64,000 bases of DNA, taken from positions 4,156,127 to 4,220,126 of the forward strand of contig NC_043744.1 of the NCBI RefSeq assembly GCF_004337985.1. Direction: 5' to 3'. The position numbers were made by a program, and so were the translations under genes. The stretch comes from Pyricularia pennisetigena. Its lineage: Eukaryota; Ascomycota; Sordariomycetes; Magnaporthales; Pyriculariaceae. The notes under the pieces are model-generated. The model was given only the letters and a program-made list of their open reading frames with translations. It made no database searches and was not told the DNA's origin. This document shows positions 11,038-22,406 of this stretch, in pieces; the first letter of the stretch is position 1, and every line of letters begins with the position of its first letter.

Positions 11038-12535
11038 ATGGGCCACACACTGAGCTCACAAAGACAAGGATATGAGAGGATCCCCGAGGATCACAGACAT
11101 GCTTTCAAGGGCTCAGAAGCCAAAGATGGCAAGACGGAAAATATGGCCACAAACCCCGACCCGCTCATTCGGCCGATCCTCCGCAATCTGGCAGAATGCC
11201 CAGTCTACCGTCTCCCAGAGGAAGTGCTGTTGAATATAATTCAACACCTGCCCAGCTTAGAAGATGAAGAGTCTCTCAGGATCTCTTGCCGGCTGTTTCT
11301 ACGGCTCTACAAGACATCTGTGGCCCTCCCGATACACGAAGCTCGGATGACTGCCTCGCCCGATCCAGGCATTGAAGAATTTCTCAAGAGGCGTCTGGCG
11401 TGGAAGTATCATGATCTGACTACATCTTGTCGCTTTCAGCAGGACAAAATTGCTGAACGTTTCTGAGAGGGATGCGATGCTGCCCGGCTTGCAAAAGACT
11501 GGAATCAAAGAATGGATCAAGCGCTGATGTACTATCATTGCTCAGGTTGCGGCGTCGACCACCGCTCATGGCTTTTTTCGGCTGCTCAGCGACGCATGTC
11601 GAGCGAGCTGCGCGTCTGTATTGGACACCAGGGATACATGCGTCTATGTGACCATAAGACAGCAGCATGGGCCGAGATTATGGCTAAGACTGGTCTGCTC
11701 GATTCGGCTACTCATGATCGAGTGCATATCGTAGAGACGATGCTCGCGTGTAAGCACTGGAGCCACGATACTGGAGGTCGCCTCCTTTCCGAGATAAGGC
11801 ACAAGACTCGAGGATGTTCTGACAGGCTAGCTCTTACAGCAAGAGCAGGCGGCCAGAACAGCAGAGGAGGCGGTGGGCGCATATCACTGACAGTAACGTG
11901 GGACGCATACATTCCAGACGTCATCCCACCAAAAGTGCCTGACGATGATGGTTCTCAACCCAAGCCACGAGTAGATGGCGCGATTCTGCGTCGTCAGCTC
12001 GCGAGCCTACGTGAGAACACAGGCAAGTACATATTCTCGGATCCACTCTACCAGCGAAACGGTAGCAACACCCTCCTGGAGCCTTTCTCGTTTGACTTGG
12101 GGCTACTGCGACTGCATCCACATCGCTGGCTCGGAGGCCCTGCCTCAGCATCTGAAACTGGCAGAGCCCGAGCGCAAGACTTCCTGGAAAGAGTGTGAGG
12201 GCGGCCGAAATAGCGCTTCAACCTCAGCTTTGTCGGAAAAATTTCCTCTGCACTCTCAATCCAACCCAAATGTTCCCGGCCGCTTTCTTGGGCAGCGAGT
12301 CAAGATATACAACAATCCGGTCATGTCTCTCCATCTAAGGCGATCAGGACCCCTAGGACGTTGCCCATCATCATGGATGATGTCACTAGATCCAGAGTCT
12401 TATGATATCGAATCGGATCACGAAGGCCTGAATGTTTATTGGTGCAGACAGCCTGGATGCGTCAACTACTTGCGATTGCCTAAGAGACTCTGGATGGATG
12501 ACGACACCAAGTCTTGCCCCCGACTTTGCCAGTAG
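11038..12535 (+). pseudogene. F-box-like protein gene, broken by an in-frame stop and a frameshift
   Basis: The frame starts at ATG 11038 (AAGATGG context) with MGHTLS, which fits an N-myristoylation signal. An F-box-like motif follows (CPVYRLPEEVLLNIIQHLP, residues about 55-73), typical of Pezizomycotina F-box proteins that then carry a Cys/His segment (CSGCGVDH...CIGHQGYMRLCDH). The frame is cut by TGA at 11464-11466, yet continues in the same frame to about 12099. There it shifts by one base: after EPFSFD the family-like text resumes one base later at 12101 as WGYCDCIHIAGSEALPQHL and runs to the stop at 12535. One extra T near 12100 would explain this. I see no convincing splice sites that remove either lesion. 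Intact relatives would be substrate adaptors of SCF ubiquitin ligases. Two sequencing errors remain possible. Confidence 0.7.
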
Positions 12536-14465
12536 GCAAGGTTCCTAAAGTGATGGACATGTCGCTCTGGTTTGATAGCTTCAAGTAGTCAAACGTAGCT
12601 CCTTTGTTAACAGTTGTCCCTGATGCAGCATGCACATCAGGGTCGATGAAGAAGGCGGACGAAGGAGTCAAATGGCGAATCTGCGAGCAATCTTCCCTAC
12701 TCCCAGTGTGAACTGTCTTCTCGGGTGACCCTTACAGGGAGGCAATACTCTACTGATGCTGGAAATATTAGAGAGTAAGTGACTATGATGCTCAGGAAAA
12801 TTGGTGGCAGAAGCATGCAGGGATTCATCCTGCTATCTGCAATTAAATGTCTGGCTCCAATACGTCCAGGACACATTGTCGGTCCCATGCAGAGATGATG
12901 TCGTACAGCAGGCTTATGGGGGTGGGAGAAACAAACATGTCAGTATCTTCTATTCTGTTGCTTCCAGCCACATCTCCCTGGCCTTCTCTTGTTTTGCACA
13001 ACTTGGCATTTTAGTGCTTTGAAATTCCCTAATACGACTGATTGCCCGGGCAGCGTCATCCTGGATCTGCTTCAAGCGACGCGTTTGATTTTCACAAAGA
13101 TCCCCGCCCCGATTGGCCTCTGCACAGGTCACGGTGCGACTTGATAGATTTGCCGAGAAGCAACGCCATCCAAGACACTGTCTAGTTCACATTTGGTATC
13201 GGGACATGAGTGCGTTTGCGTCAGCAATGTCGTCAGGGAACCGGCAATCGGGCCCTTTTTTTTTTTTTTTTTTTTTTCTTGTCTGGCAGGATTCCGAGAC
13301 TGTCTTCGTGTGAAAGAACAGATTTGCTGGCGAGATCGTATCGAGGATCATTCTGATCGTGTTCGGGGGGGAAGCTCGTTACGACCTTGCCATTCTGGTC
13401 GGCTGCTACCAGAGGGCGATCTACTTTTTTTTTCCCAGGGTTGTATGACGACACGGTTTGGTGGCACTTGTACGCATGTACCGCGGCCGCGTCCTCCACC
13501 GTGTGATCGTGGCTTTTCTGTACTCTATTTCCACAGGCGAACCATGCTGAGAAAGCATGGATTTTGAACGTCTTGGACAAGTGTTGCGACGTTATGTGGA
13601 TGCGGATGAATGTCGAGAATTGCGTTGGATGTTGGGTCAAAGAAGAGTTAAGAAAAAAAGAAAGTTACAGTCTTTGAGTACTCTTTTATTGATTGCTGCT
13701 GCTTCTGTCGCCATCCGTACATGACGCCAGGTTGCGGCCAAACAAGGTAGCACCCGCGCCTATTCCGGAGTATGACTACGCCTCTCTGTAAAAGATATCG
13801 GGCCGGGCTTGACGGCGGTGAGGGTCAGCTTTGCGAGTAGGCTGGCAGGGAATGTCGAAATCAAACAAAGTTAATTGGATGATGGCTGGGTCGGCTATGA
13901 TTCCATGACCTTTTTTTTTACTTGCCTAACTCGCACGGACTCTTGTGATACCGGAAAATCGTATAGGGGGCTGGGGAAGGCAGCCAGGATCTGTGATAGG
14001 ATCATTCAGCAGAAGAACCAACTGGAGAACATAGTCCAGGCCTTGCTGCAGACACCGTAGAGGATGTCTCTCGGAAGAGGATGTCCAAGCTGTACTCACA
14101 TCAAATCCTTTGATTTTTTTTTCTCTTCACTCTGCGTCACTCTGGTGGGCGTCTATAAAGAGGATCGGCCTAGCCGAACTTTTCCATAGTTGCCTATCTG
14201 CCTCCTTTGCTCAAACTGCTTGCAAACTTTGGACTCACACCCTACCACAAGATAGGGCATACATACATTATAGATACATCCAGTCATCTCAAACCTTGCT
14301 GAGCAACTCTATCACATTTTGCTGCAGCTCATTTTCAATATTTGTACTACCAATCTCTCTAAGCCGGCCAACCCCCCCATAGCACACCTAATTTCCCCTA
14401 CGTTTGACCAAGGAAACCCCAACACCACCCCTAACCTACCAAAACAACCAAAACACCGTTCGACA
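12536..14465. other. Intergenic, 1.9 kb without a supported gene
   Basis: Contains a T-run at about 13257-13277 and short frames without features. From about 14300 the DNA becomes C/A-rich and is probably the leader of the secreted-protein gene that starts at 14466. Confidence 0.5.
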
Positions 14466-15269
14466 ATGGCTCGTTCGGTCACACAACTCTTGCCAAAACT
14501 CTTCCTCCTGATCACCTTCCTGAGCATAGCCAGCTCCTACCCCACCGCCACCAACCGCCTCCTCCTCCTACCCCGCGATCCCAAAGACTGCACCGCCCCG
14601 GACGCCAACTGCACGTGCCAGGAGTGGACCTTTGCGTCCAAGGACTGGACGGTGGCCAACTTTGCCTACCGCATCTCGGTCCCCGTCTTCACCCCGCAAG
14701 ACGAACAAGAAGAAGAAGAAGAAGAAGCCTCGCGGCTGGAGCCGGTCCCGTTCGCCAGCCTCGTCACCTTTGTCGTTCAGAACAAGGCGCTCGACTACAA
14801 CGCCGTCTGCAACGCCACCAGCACCGGACAGGACCAACAGGACGCCGACGCCTCGTTCGACGGCGAGGAGTGGTACGACTGCGTCCAGGACAAGGCCGGC
14901 GAGGAAGGCGTGACGAGCTTCAGCTACGACAGGGCCAGAGACAGGCTCGAGGTCAAGCAGACCTGGGAGTGCCTCCACGAGGGATAGTGAGTAGCGGAAA
15001 CCNNNNNNNNNNNNTTTTTTTTTTTTTTTTTTTTTTTTTGCTATTACACCTCGTATATGGGCAGTTAGCTGACTCGCACCTTGTTGCGGTTCGAAAGCTT
15101 CTACAGATACAAGGCCACCGGCGGTGCCGAGGCCAAGGTCGTGTGTGCCGAGGCCGAGTGGGAGAACCCGGACTGGAAGGAAGGGCAGACCTACCAGCTG
15201 AACATTACAGAGTGCCAGGCCAAGCACCGCCCTATGCAGGTGCCATGGACAGAGATAACAGGGAGCTGA
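14466..15269 (+). CDS. Small secreted cysteine-containing protein, AA1-like
   Basis: Exons 14466..14986 and 15098..15269 (donor GTGAGT, branch GCTGAC, acceptor AAG, phase 2) give 230 residues. The first about 24 residues are a clear signal peptide (MARSVTQLLPKLFLLITFLS). The mature part has a pattern seen in AA1-like (Alternaria allergen 1-type) secreted proteins: CTCQEWTF, then W.V.NF.YR, an aromatic strand region, a VQNKALDYNAVCNA block, a WYDC block, SFSYDRARDRLEVKQTWEC, and a final Cys-containing stretch (LNITEC). An acidic insertion DEQEEEEEE interrupts the first strand region. The intron contains an assembly gap (15003-15014) next to a T run, so its true length is unknown; the exons are not affected. 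Proteins of this class are studied as allergens and candidate effectors, but no function is shown here. Confidence 0.75.
15003..15014. other. Assembly gap (12 N) inside an intron
   Basis: Twelve N bases are followed directly by a run of about 25 T. The gap lies in the intron of the AA1-like gene. It probably marks a homopolymer that could not be sequenced through. Confidence 0.95.
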
Positions 15270-15887
15270 ACGTCCAAGACGCGGGGGAGCGGTGAAGAAG
15301 TAGTTTATGGGGCTATAATGAAATTGTTTCCTTTTTTTTTCTTCTTTTTTTCTGAAACCCATCCACTCCCTCAAAATATATAACCAACACGATTTTTGAT
15401 CCTATCTGCGAATCAGACCCCGGCCGTGTGCAAAGGGACTCCGTACTTTACCTTTATCGTATTGTTCCATCTTGCATCATATGCCGTTAGCTAGGAGAGT
15501 ACCTGTTACGGTGGAAAAACAGGCAAAGAAGTCAAGGAAACCAGTGACATAGGCAGGAAGGTACATATGCAGAAGATAGGTAACTAAAGAAAAACCTGCC
15601 AGGCAACAGCCGGCACCCCAAGTCGTCCGGTAGCACTATCTAGTATCTACCCAGGAAAACGTTATCAAAGAACGCCTATAGGCTTTAGCCTAGTCTTGAA
15701 TACCTCGTCTGCTAATATAATTTCACCGTCAGGTCTGAGCTTATTTGCACCTACACGTCCTTGGTATTTAATAATCATCGTCATTGCCAGTGTTTATGTT
15801 TATGCCCTTATCCTGAACCTCAGTGAGTGCGGCGCGGATAACGTCTCATTATTTACAGCTCATGTAGCGTACAGTACCCGTATTGGT
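15270..15887. other. Intergenic between convergent genes
   Basis: 3' regions of the AA1-like gene (+) and the M6 peptidase gene (-). One TACAGTA at 15870-15876. No ORF supported. Confidence 0.5.
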
Positions 15888-18363
15888 CTAAGCCTTTGTC
15901 ACCCGGCACTTGGCGGTAGCAGCAACATCTCCAGCCGACTCAGAAACCGCCCGAAGAGTAACAACAGCCTCGTCAGCAGCATCGGCAGAGGCGCCCACAG
16001 CGACGCTGGTCCAGACCTTCTCGCCGAACTTGGCATGCGCCAACGCGTTGGGTACCTCGACCCTCCACCCGGAACCTTCCACCTCCGCAGTCAGCCTGTA
16101 GACGTCGGAACTCAGGAACTCCTGAATGTTCTGCTGCGGGTGCAGCGCCCCTCCGGCAGTAACCTGCTTGCCAGTGTTTTCCAGCTCAAAGAAGCACGCA
16201 AGGCCGGCCTCGGTAGCAGCACCGGGGGCAGCGGCGCCGACCACGCCCTCAGCGAGCGCGACACCGTGCGTGCTGGGTCCACCGGAGCCATCGAGGGACC
16301 TCACAGCTGCGGTGTACGACAAAATGCCATCGGCGTCGCGGTGCCTGTCGAGGATGTAGAAGTGTAGCCGGTTGGCCTCGTCACGGAACTCGTATTCACT
16401 GCCGGAGCGCGTGCCGGCGTGGAAGAGGGCGTCGGATAGCTGGCGGTAGTCACCGAGGGTGATCATGGCAACGCTACCGTTGGGCCGGATGAAGTCAAAC
16501 ATCTCGATGTCTTGGGGGTTGGCGTCGATCATCCACTGGGGGGGTGGCAGTGTCAGCATAGGGTTACAGCGCAAGTGATACGCCAATGTTTGTTCTTTTT
16601 CAGTGACTGCACTTACTTGGAACGGCTGGGATGGCCACTGTCCATTCGGGCCGACGTTCTTCGTCTTGGATATCATGACACCAGAGTCGGGCGTAAAGGA
16701 GTCGCTTCCCATGCGGTCTACAACCTCCACATTGTAGGTGTGGAAGCCGCGGCCGTCGCAGAACACGTCTGTGGAGACATTGCAAGGGGGCGAAAGGTCA
16801 CCTCGAGCTCCGAGTGTAATGTTCAAGCCCAACAGGCCTCCAGGTCCGGGGGCCACAGAACGGGCCGTAAAAGTCGCCACGACGATGCCTGAATCAGCAA
16901 GACCGTCCCGTGATAGTTGTACCACGCTTTGGTTTGAGGCCAGTCCCAGTACCACCTTATCACGGATTGTGTGTAGGGATCCCTGGCTCCCACCCTTCAG
17001 TGCCGGAACTTGCCATCGCGTGTGAGGTCCACCCTGATGGATAATTTAGTAAGGTATGTAGGGATTGGACGACTTTTGGCATTAATATCTATACTTACAG
17101 GGCCATTGAAGCTTCCTCTGGACATCATGGACCAAGGGCCTGTGTAACTCCTCTGGAGCGGGACTCCATATGGGTTCTAGTGTATGAGTTTCTGGTTAGT
17201 GTTGTGCGTCTCAGACAGACTTGGTATGGGAGATTGAGTGCTAGGGCTGGGTCTGGATAGTAATGCTGTTCCTGTGTCGACGTAACATTGGCTAAAAAAA
17301 GTCATGAAAAAAGTGCTTACGTTGTAGTTATCACCAATATTGAGCAGATGGCTCAGCTCATGGGCGTAAACAGCCATGCCACTGCTTTCACCTTGGGTGC
17401 TGCTGCCGCTGCCGGCGTTGGGCCAAAGTGTTGCGGCAGACGCCCAGCTCGTCCACTCAACGTATCGAGTGCGGCCCCAGTTGGGCAGCGAACTGTTGGA
17501 AGGAGGGCCGAACTCCTCGGGAACGTCTTCGCGAGACTGGAAACGCATCTCTCCAAACTCTTGCCACCTGTTGTTAAAAAATGCTATTGTTAGATATACA
17601 GATATTCTTGAGTGTTGCGGCAGCGCGACTCACGTGGCAGACTCGTCCTGGCCTGCGGAAAGGATAAAGACAAGCTCGTACTTGTCCGCCTCCTCACGGC
17701 CGATTTCGGCCCGCCATGCTGCGAGCGCATCGGTGCGGATGTTTAAGTTGCAGCTCTGGTCTGGCGGGCAGGCACCCTGGTTGAAGTCGTTCGATACACC
17801 GTATCTAGTTGCCGACGTGTTAAGACGATGCCAAAGACGAGCCGAAACCCAGCCTGGGATGAACACAAAGAAACAACGCACTGGTATGCAAGCCTGGGCA
17901 TCTGATACGGCCCAAACGACGTCAGGTCGACTCCAAACCTGCCAGCCGAATCTTCCATCCAGTACTCGTGCAGGGTGTGGCCGCGGTTCAGCTCAGTCGG
18001 GACGTTGAGCAGTTCCTTGTAGTACTGGGGCACATCCTCCCTCTTCAGGCCGGAAACCTCGGGCTGCGGGTTTCCAAAGATGGTGGACTGCGTCGCCTGG
18101 GTGACAATGAATGGCCTGTCGGTGTAGTCGATGGTCACGAGCGCGATGTTGAAGTTCCTGCTGGAACCCCTACGGGTCGGGTCGGACCAGTTGGTGCCGG
18201 GGATTGGCTTGTAGTCGGCCCAGGTCATGTTGTCCGGGTTCACCCAGTTCTGCGGGTCGATTGGCTTGAACGGGTCGCGGGGCGTGCAGGGCACGGCGGC
18301 CGTGAAGGCGGCGCCGACGAGCAGCAGCGCCGCGACGGGGTGGTGGTGCGGGAGGCGCGGCAT
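15888..18363 (-). CDS. Secreted M6-family (immune inhibitor A-like) zinc metallopeptidase
   Basis: Six exons on the minus strand, 18363..17882, 17804..17634, 17567..17321, 17176..17099, 17033..16617 and 16535..15888, all join in frame to 680 residues. The N-terminus has a hydrophobic leader (VAALLLVGAAFTAAV). The middle carries the zinc motif HELSHLLNIGDNYN at residues 287-300: HExxH plus a third ligand position D297, as in M6 peptidases. Upstream is the fungal M6 block GHTLHEYWMEDSAGRFGVDL. The C-terminal half is a beta-rich region with several N-x-S/T sequons. All introns have GT-AG ends; the splice that restores LAYQYGVSNDF confirms the first junction. It should act outside the cell in protein degradation. 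The AA1-like gene lies convergently 600 bp away. Confidence 0.9.
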
Positions 18364-19252
18364 CTTGGTTCTGAGTACAGGCGCCTCTGGAATTGACCGT
18401 GGGACTGGTGCCTGGTATCGGCCCAGGAGCGGTCAAACCTCAGATGGAGAGCAGCCCAGGCCGGGTTTTATCGTGTAATCATTGTCATATCCACCAAACA
18501 TTTGATGACGAGGTTGCATCCCATCGTCGGGCGTCGGGCGGCGGCATGAGTCCCCGCCATCTCGAACAAGGTATTAAGCATAAGCAAGCCTGATAAGGCG
18601 GGTGACAAGCTTTAATTTCCGCCCGCCACCAGATGTGAACTGCTGTGACCAACGGCCGATTGCAGGGGGTTGAAAGTGCTGTCCATGAAAAAAGCCAAGA
18701 CTGCGAAGAGGGGAAGCACCGCAATTATGCAGTGCTACCTGCTCCATCTGGATTAGAACAGAACTGAACTTCCTATCTCAGCAAGAAATCGCCGCAGAAT
18801 GAGGGTCAAGTTTTTGCAGCCGACGTCAGCAAGGATAGCAGATTGACCTTTCAAGTCAGGGGGCAGATTGGTGTTACAATCTCGTGTGGGTTTCCTGGCT
18901 GGCGAATTGACTTTGAACTTTTCCGCGACAAAGCAAAACGCGTCATGGACACAGCGAGCGCCCCAGTTAATAATATCCACTATAGTTTAACCCTGGCCTG
19001 CTATTTCACTTATTGGCTGGCAATGTGTCACCTGGCTGTCTTGCTGGGCAGGGGCTTTTTGGGATCAGCTTCGAGGGTCGAATGTTAAGAAATAGGCTAA
19101 TAAAAAATTAAATTGAGAAAAGACCAGCCCAGTTTAAACACATTCTTGTTTTAACACGAGGCAAGCTACTAAGGAGGACTGAACTTGAACAGAAGTGAAA
19201 AGAAGCCAAAAAATTCCAAGTGACAACCATTGCAAGATGTCCACTCTGCTAC
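18364..19252. other. Intergenic: M6 gene promoter side
   Basis: No supported ORF. It contains the presumed promoter of the M6 peptidase on the minus strand and A-rich sequence at about 19095-19220. Confidence 0.5.
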
Positions 19253-19324
19253 TGACCCCGACCCGATTTGAACGGATAACCTTACGATCTGGAGTCGTAC
19301 GCGCTACCGTTGCGCCACGAGGCC
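19253..19324 (-). tRNA. tRNA-Trp (CCA)
   Basis: The minus strand folds into a full 72-nt cloverleaf: acceptor GGCCTCG/CGGGGTC (two wobble pairs) with discriminator A; D-arm GCGC/GCGC around loop AACGGTA; anticodon arm TACGA/TCGTA with loop CTCCAGA, anticodon CCA; and T-arm ATCCG/CGGGT with loop TTCAAAT. There is no intron. The anticodon reads UGG, so it charges tryptophan. The 3' CCA is not encoded, as usual in eukaryotes. Confidence 0.95.
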
Positions 19325-20111
19325 TTGGAGAAATCCCCTGTAAGTAGAGATTATATACAACTCACTGGATACGGCCTCCCATTTCTCAACAGCCGTTTCC
19401 TCCCAATCGGGTCGTGATGCTCAAGGTACCCAAGAAACACTTTGTCACACTGTCATTTTGAAGCCTCGAGAATAGATGTGGTTGAGATTTTCCCAGGTTC
19501 TTGGCTCCACTGCGGTATCGCATGCGATGGAAGTCACGCATCCAATCATGGGAGGAACCTAATCCCCAGCAAGCACATCGTCACCGCATAACACCTAATA
19601 TTAGAAACAGAAGCATGCAAGGGATCCTTTAGGTCGCAATTGATTTCTTGTCACAAAAATCTTGTGTTGGGATGATCCAACAATGGGATCTGCCAACAAC
19701 CCATTGTTTAAGGAATGAACCAGGATGTGTTGCCCAAGGAATCATCCTGTGCTGCTGTTTGTTGGAAGCATTTAAGCTTAACTGCCCAGGTAAAGGTAGA
19801 TAGCTCAGGTAGGGCTCCCTGGGCTAAGGTAGGGTTCCTTGAGCTATAAACGTTGACTGCACGTCTTCTCAGTATCTCTGCTATTGACTCGTAGTCTTCT
19901 CGTTTTTTCCACATTGGGCTAGTTCTTATGCATCTTGCCTAGGTATGTAGCTACCTTCCCTGTCTTGTCCAAGTACTTTAACAAATTCGTCCCTTCAACA
20001 ACGGATGGTAACAAAGTTAGTGGTAGTACGAAGCGCAAACTTGGCGCAACCCACTGTCAAATTTGAACAGAAAACCACGCAGGCACGGCCAACCATCGTC
20101 TTGGGACCATT
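19325..20111. other. Intergenic upstream of the Clr5-domain gene
   Basis: No ORF supported. Contains a two-copy 20-bp tandem repeat at 19807-19846 (listed separately). Confidence 0.5.
19807..19846. repeat. Two-copy 20-bp imperfect tandem repeat
   Basis: AGGTAGGGCTCCCTGGGCTA is followed at once by a copy with three differences, all transitions (C>T, C>T, G>A). It lies about 270 bp upstream of the Clr5-domain start. Confidence 0.7.
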
Positions 20112-22168
20112 ATGGCGGACAAGGAACCCTCGACTTTGTCTGCCCTCTCGTCGATGACTCAACCACGGCCACAGATGACGATGCATGTACCCCCATTTCC
20201 GGTCAGGCCGAGAACGGATAAGGACTGGGAGGCATGGCGTCCGCAGATAGAGCACTATTATCAGGACCAAGACTGTGAGCTCAACGAGCTGATAGCCAAG
20301 ATGAAGGAGCTGGGTCTATGGGGAACGTACGCTGTGTTGACCTTTGTTCATAATCAGTTACCTCCCGCGTGCCAGGACTAGGCTAACACGCTGCTATCAC
20401 TGTACAGACGCAAGCAGTACATGAACCGCCTCAAACAGTGGGGGGTGCTCAAGAATATCAAAGCGGAAGAGTATGAGGCGATTGTGCAGATCCGAGCCAG
20501 GCGACAAGCTTTGGGGAAGCAGACTGCCTTTATGGTGAGGAAAAGGCCTGTTTCCAAGTCCAAGATTGATCGATATGTCAGGAGGTCGAGGAATCGCAGC
20601 ACAAAACCAGCCAGGCCAGCAAGAGACGGTAAGTCATGGAATTAGCCACGCTCAAGCAACAAACAGGTATACTTCCACCTACTAATTCCCCATGCCTGTG
20701 ATGTGATATTACAGTAAACACCCCGCCAGATGTCGACTTTTGGACTCCTCCACCATCGCGTGTATCGACACCAAACCCTGCCAGTCTTTCACCCATTATC
20801 CTGTCAGGTGTCCCTCGACCATTGAGCACCCAAGTTACATCCGAATCAGTTTCTTCCGATGTACACGATACTGAACAGTCCGGTTCTTCATCTGCTCTGA
20901 CGGTCTCACGGTCGGAAAACACAAAAAACGCCAGCTTGGTTGTCGCCGCGCAGCCTCTCAGGGTCACAGGGCGTCTACCCGGTGCAGCATGGCCCAGCCG
21001 GTCCCAGTCTCCCATCACACCACAACGCGCAAAAGCGCCCATGTACATCAACATCGCCCTCCCGGACAGCCACAGACACTCTCAGGGGATCCTCGGCTCC
21101 ATCAGCGAGACCATCGAGCGCATGGCGCTGCCGACGGCCGTCTGCGACTGCGGCATCACCCCAGTCCCGGACGCGAGGGGGTTCAACAAGGTCGGGTCGC
21201 CCGAGTGCTGCCGGCACGTGGGCGACAGCACGGCGGTGCCGGAGCAGGCGGACGAGTTCTTCCGGCTGCTGTTCCGGGCGCTGTCGCTGCTGGCGGCCGA
21301 CGAGCACAGCGTCGAGGCGCTGCGGTTCGTCGACGCCTGCCTGGCCTGGCAGTTCCGCAGCAAGCGCTACGCCCTCTTCCGCCTCGGCATGATGTGCATG
21401 ACGCAGGCGTACCTGCGCTTCCACGCCCGCCGCGCCAGCGCCGGCATGCTCGCCATGATCGCCGGCTTCACGCGCCAGCTCACGGCGACCATGCTCGGCG
21501 GCGACGCCGACCACCCCGTCGTTCGCACCCTCGCCACCATGAGGGACTCGCTCCGCTCCGGCAGCTTCGTCCACCCCGACGCCATACACCAGGCGTACAT
21601 ATTCCTCGCCGACGTGCTGTGGCGGGACTCGAAGCATCGTTGGAGGTGGGGGCTCGGCTCCTTGACTTACCGGATGGGATACATGGACACGGACGCCGCG
21701 CTCACCGCCGAGATGCGCCAGCGCCGCCTGCTCGTCCTGCAAGATGCCGCCGCGTCTCTCCGGGGCTTCAGCGACAGCGAGGAGCGGCCTCCGGAAGCCC
21801 TCGTGCCGGCGTACCTGGACATCGCCGCCGCCATGGTCGGCCTCAGGCGGTTCGACCTGGCCGAGGCCCTCGTAGCCCCGATTCGAATCCCCCAAGATGT
21901 CCCGAGGGACTTTTATGCACAGTCGTGGTGCGTCATGGCGCACATCTCAGAGTACAGAGGGCGGTACGCCGAGGCTGCCGAGATGCTGGGGAGGGTCGCC
22001 GAGGGCGCAGAGCCTTATTTACTTTCTCATCTGCTCCGACACCAGGCGTCGCTTTATGGCAGGATGGGAAATCCTACCAAGGCCGGCCAGCTGAGGGAGG
22101 AGGCGGCTGGGCTGGCGTTGATGGTGGAGCAGAACACAATGTTGCGGGCAGCACAGGAAGTGGTATGA
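20112..22168 (+). CDS. Clr5-domain protein with helical (TPR-like) C-terminal region
   Basis: Exons 20112..20326, 20408..20628 and 20715..22168 (branch sites GCTAAC and TACTAAT) give 629 residues. Residues about 35-92 match the fungal Clr5 domain: DWEAWRPQIEHYYQD, then LNELIAKMKELG, and YMNRLKQWGVLKN restored across intron 1. A basic, Ser/Pro-rich linker follows. From about residue 300 the protein is helical, with alanine/leucine-rich repeats that look like TPR units (AAEMLGRV..., HQASLYGRMGNPTKAGQLREEA). This architecture is common in Pezizomycotina and its role is mostly unknown; Clr5 in fission yeast acts in silencing of heterochromatic loci. Nuclear action is inference. The last exon is strongly GC-rich, producing long shadow frames on both strands. 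Confidence 0.85.
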
Positions 22169-22406
22169 AAGCCAAGTTCAGTACCGAGACTAAGAATTTG
22201 AGGTCCATAATACATCAAAGATACTATCATTCAATGGTCCAACTAGACTAGTTTGGACCTTGCTTTCGTCGTTTCACTTTGTTTAAGAAGCTGTATGTAT
22301 GGAGCACATTCAGTCCGTAAGAAAAGAAGGGTCGGGTCGTTAGGCTACTTGCAACAATCATGTTACTCTATATTAGTTATTAATACAGACAAACCCACCT
22401 CGTGTG

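Noticed and set aside
14568..15374. 268-codon minus frame across N bases
   Set aside because: It crosses the assembly gap and the T tract, reading them as X and polyLys, and is antisense to the AA1-like gene.
20975..22251. Long frames on both strands (322 and 420 codons)
   Set aside because: Shadows of the GC-rich last exon of the Clr5-domain gene; the translations are Arg/Ala/His-rich with no domain.
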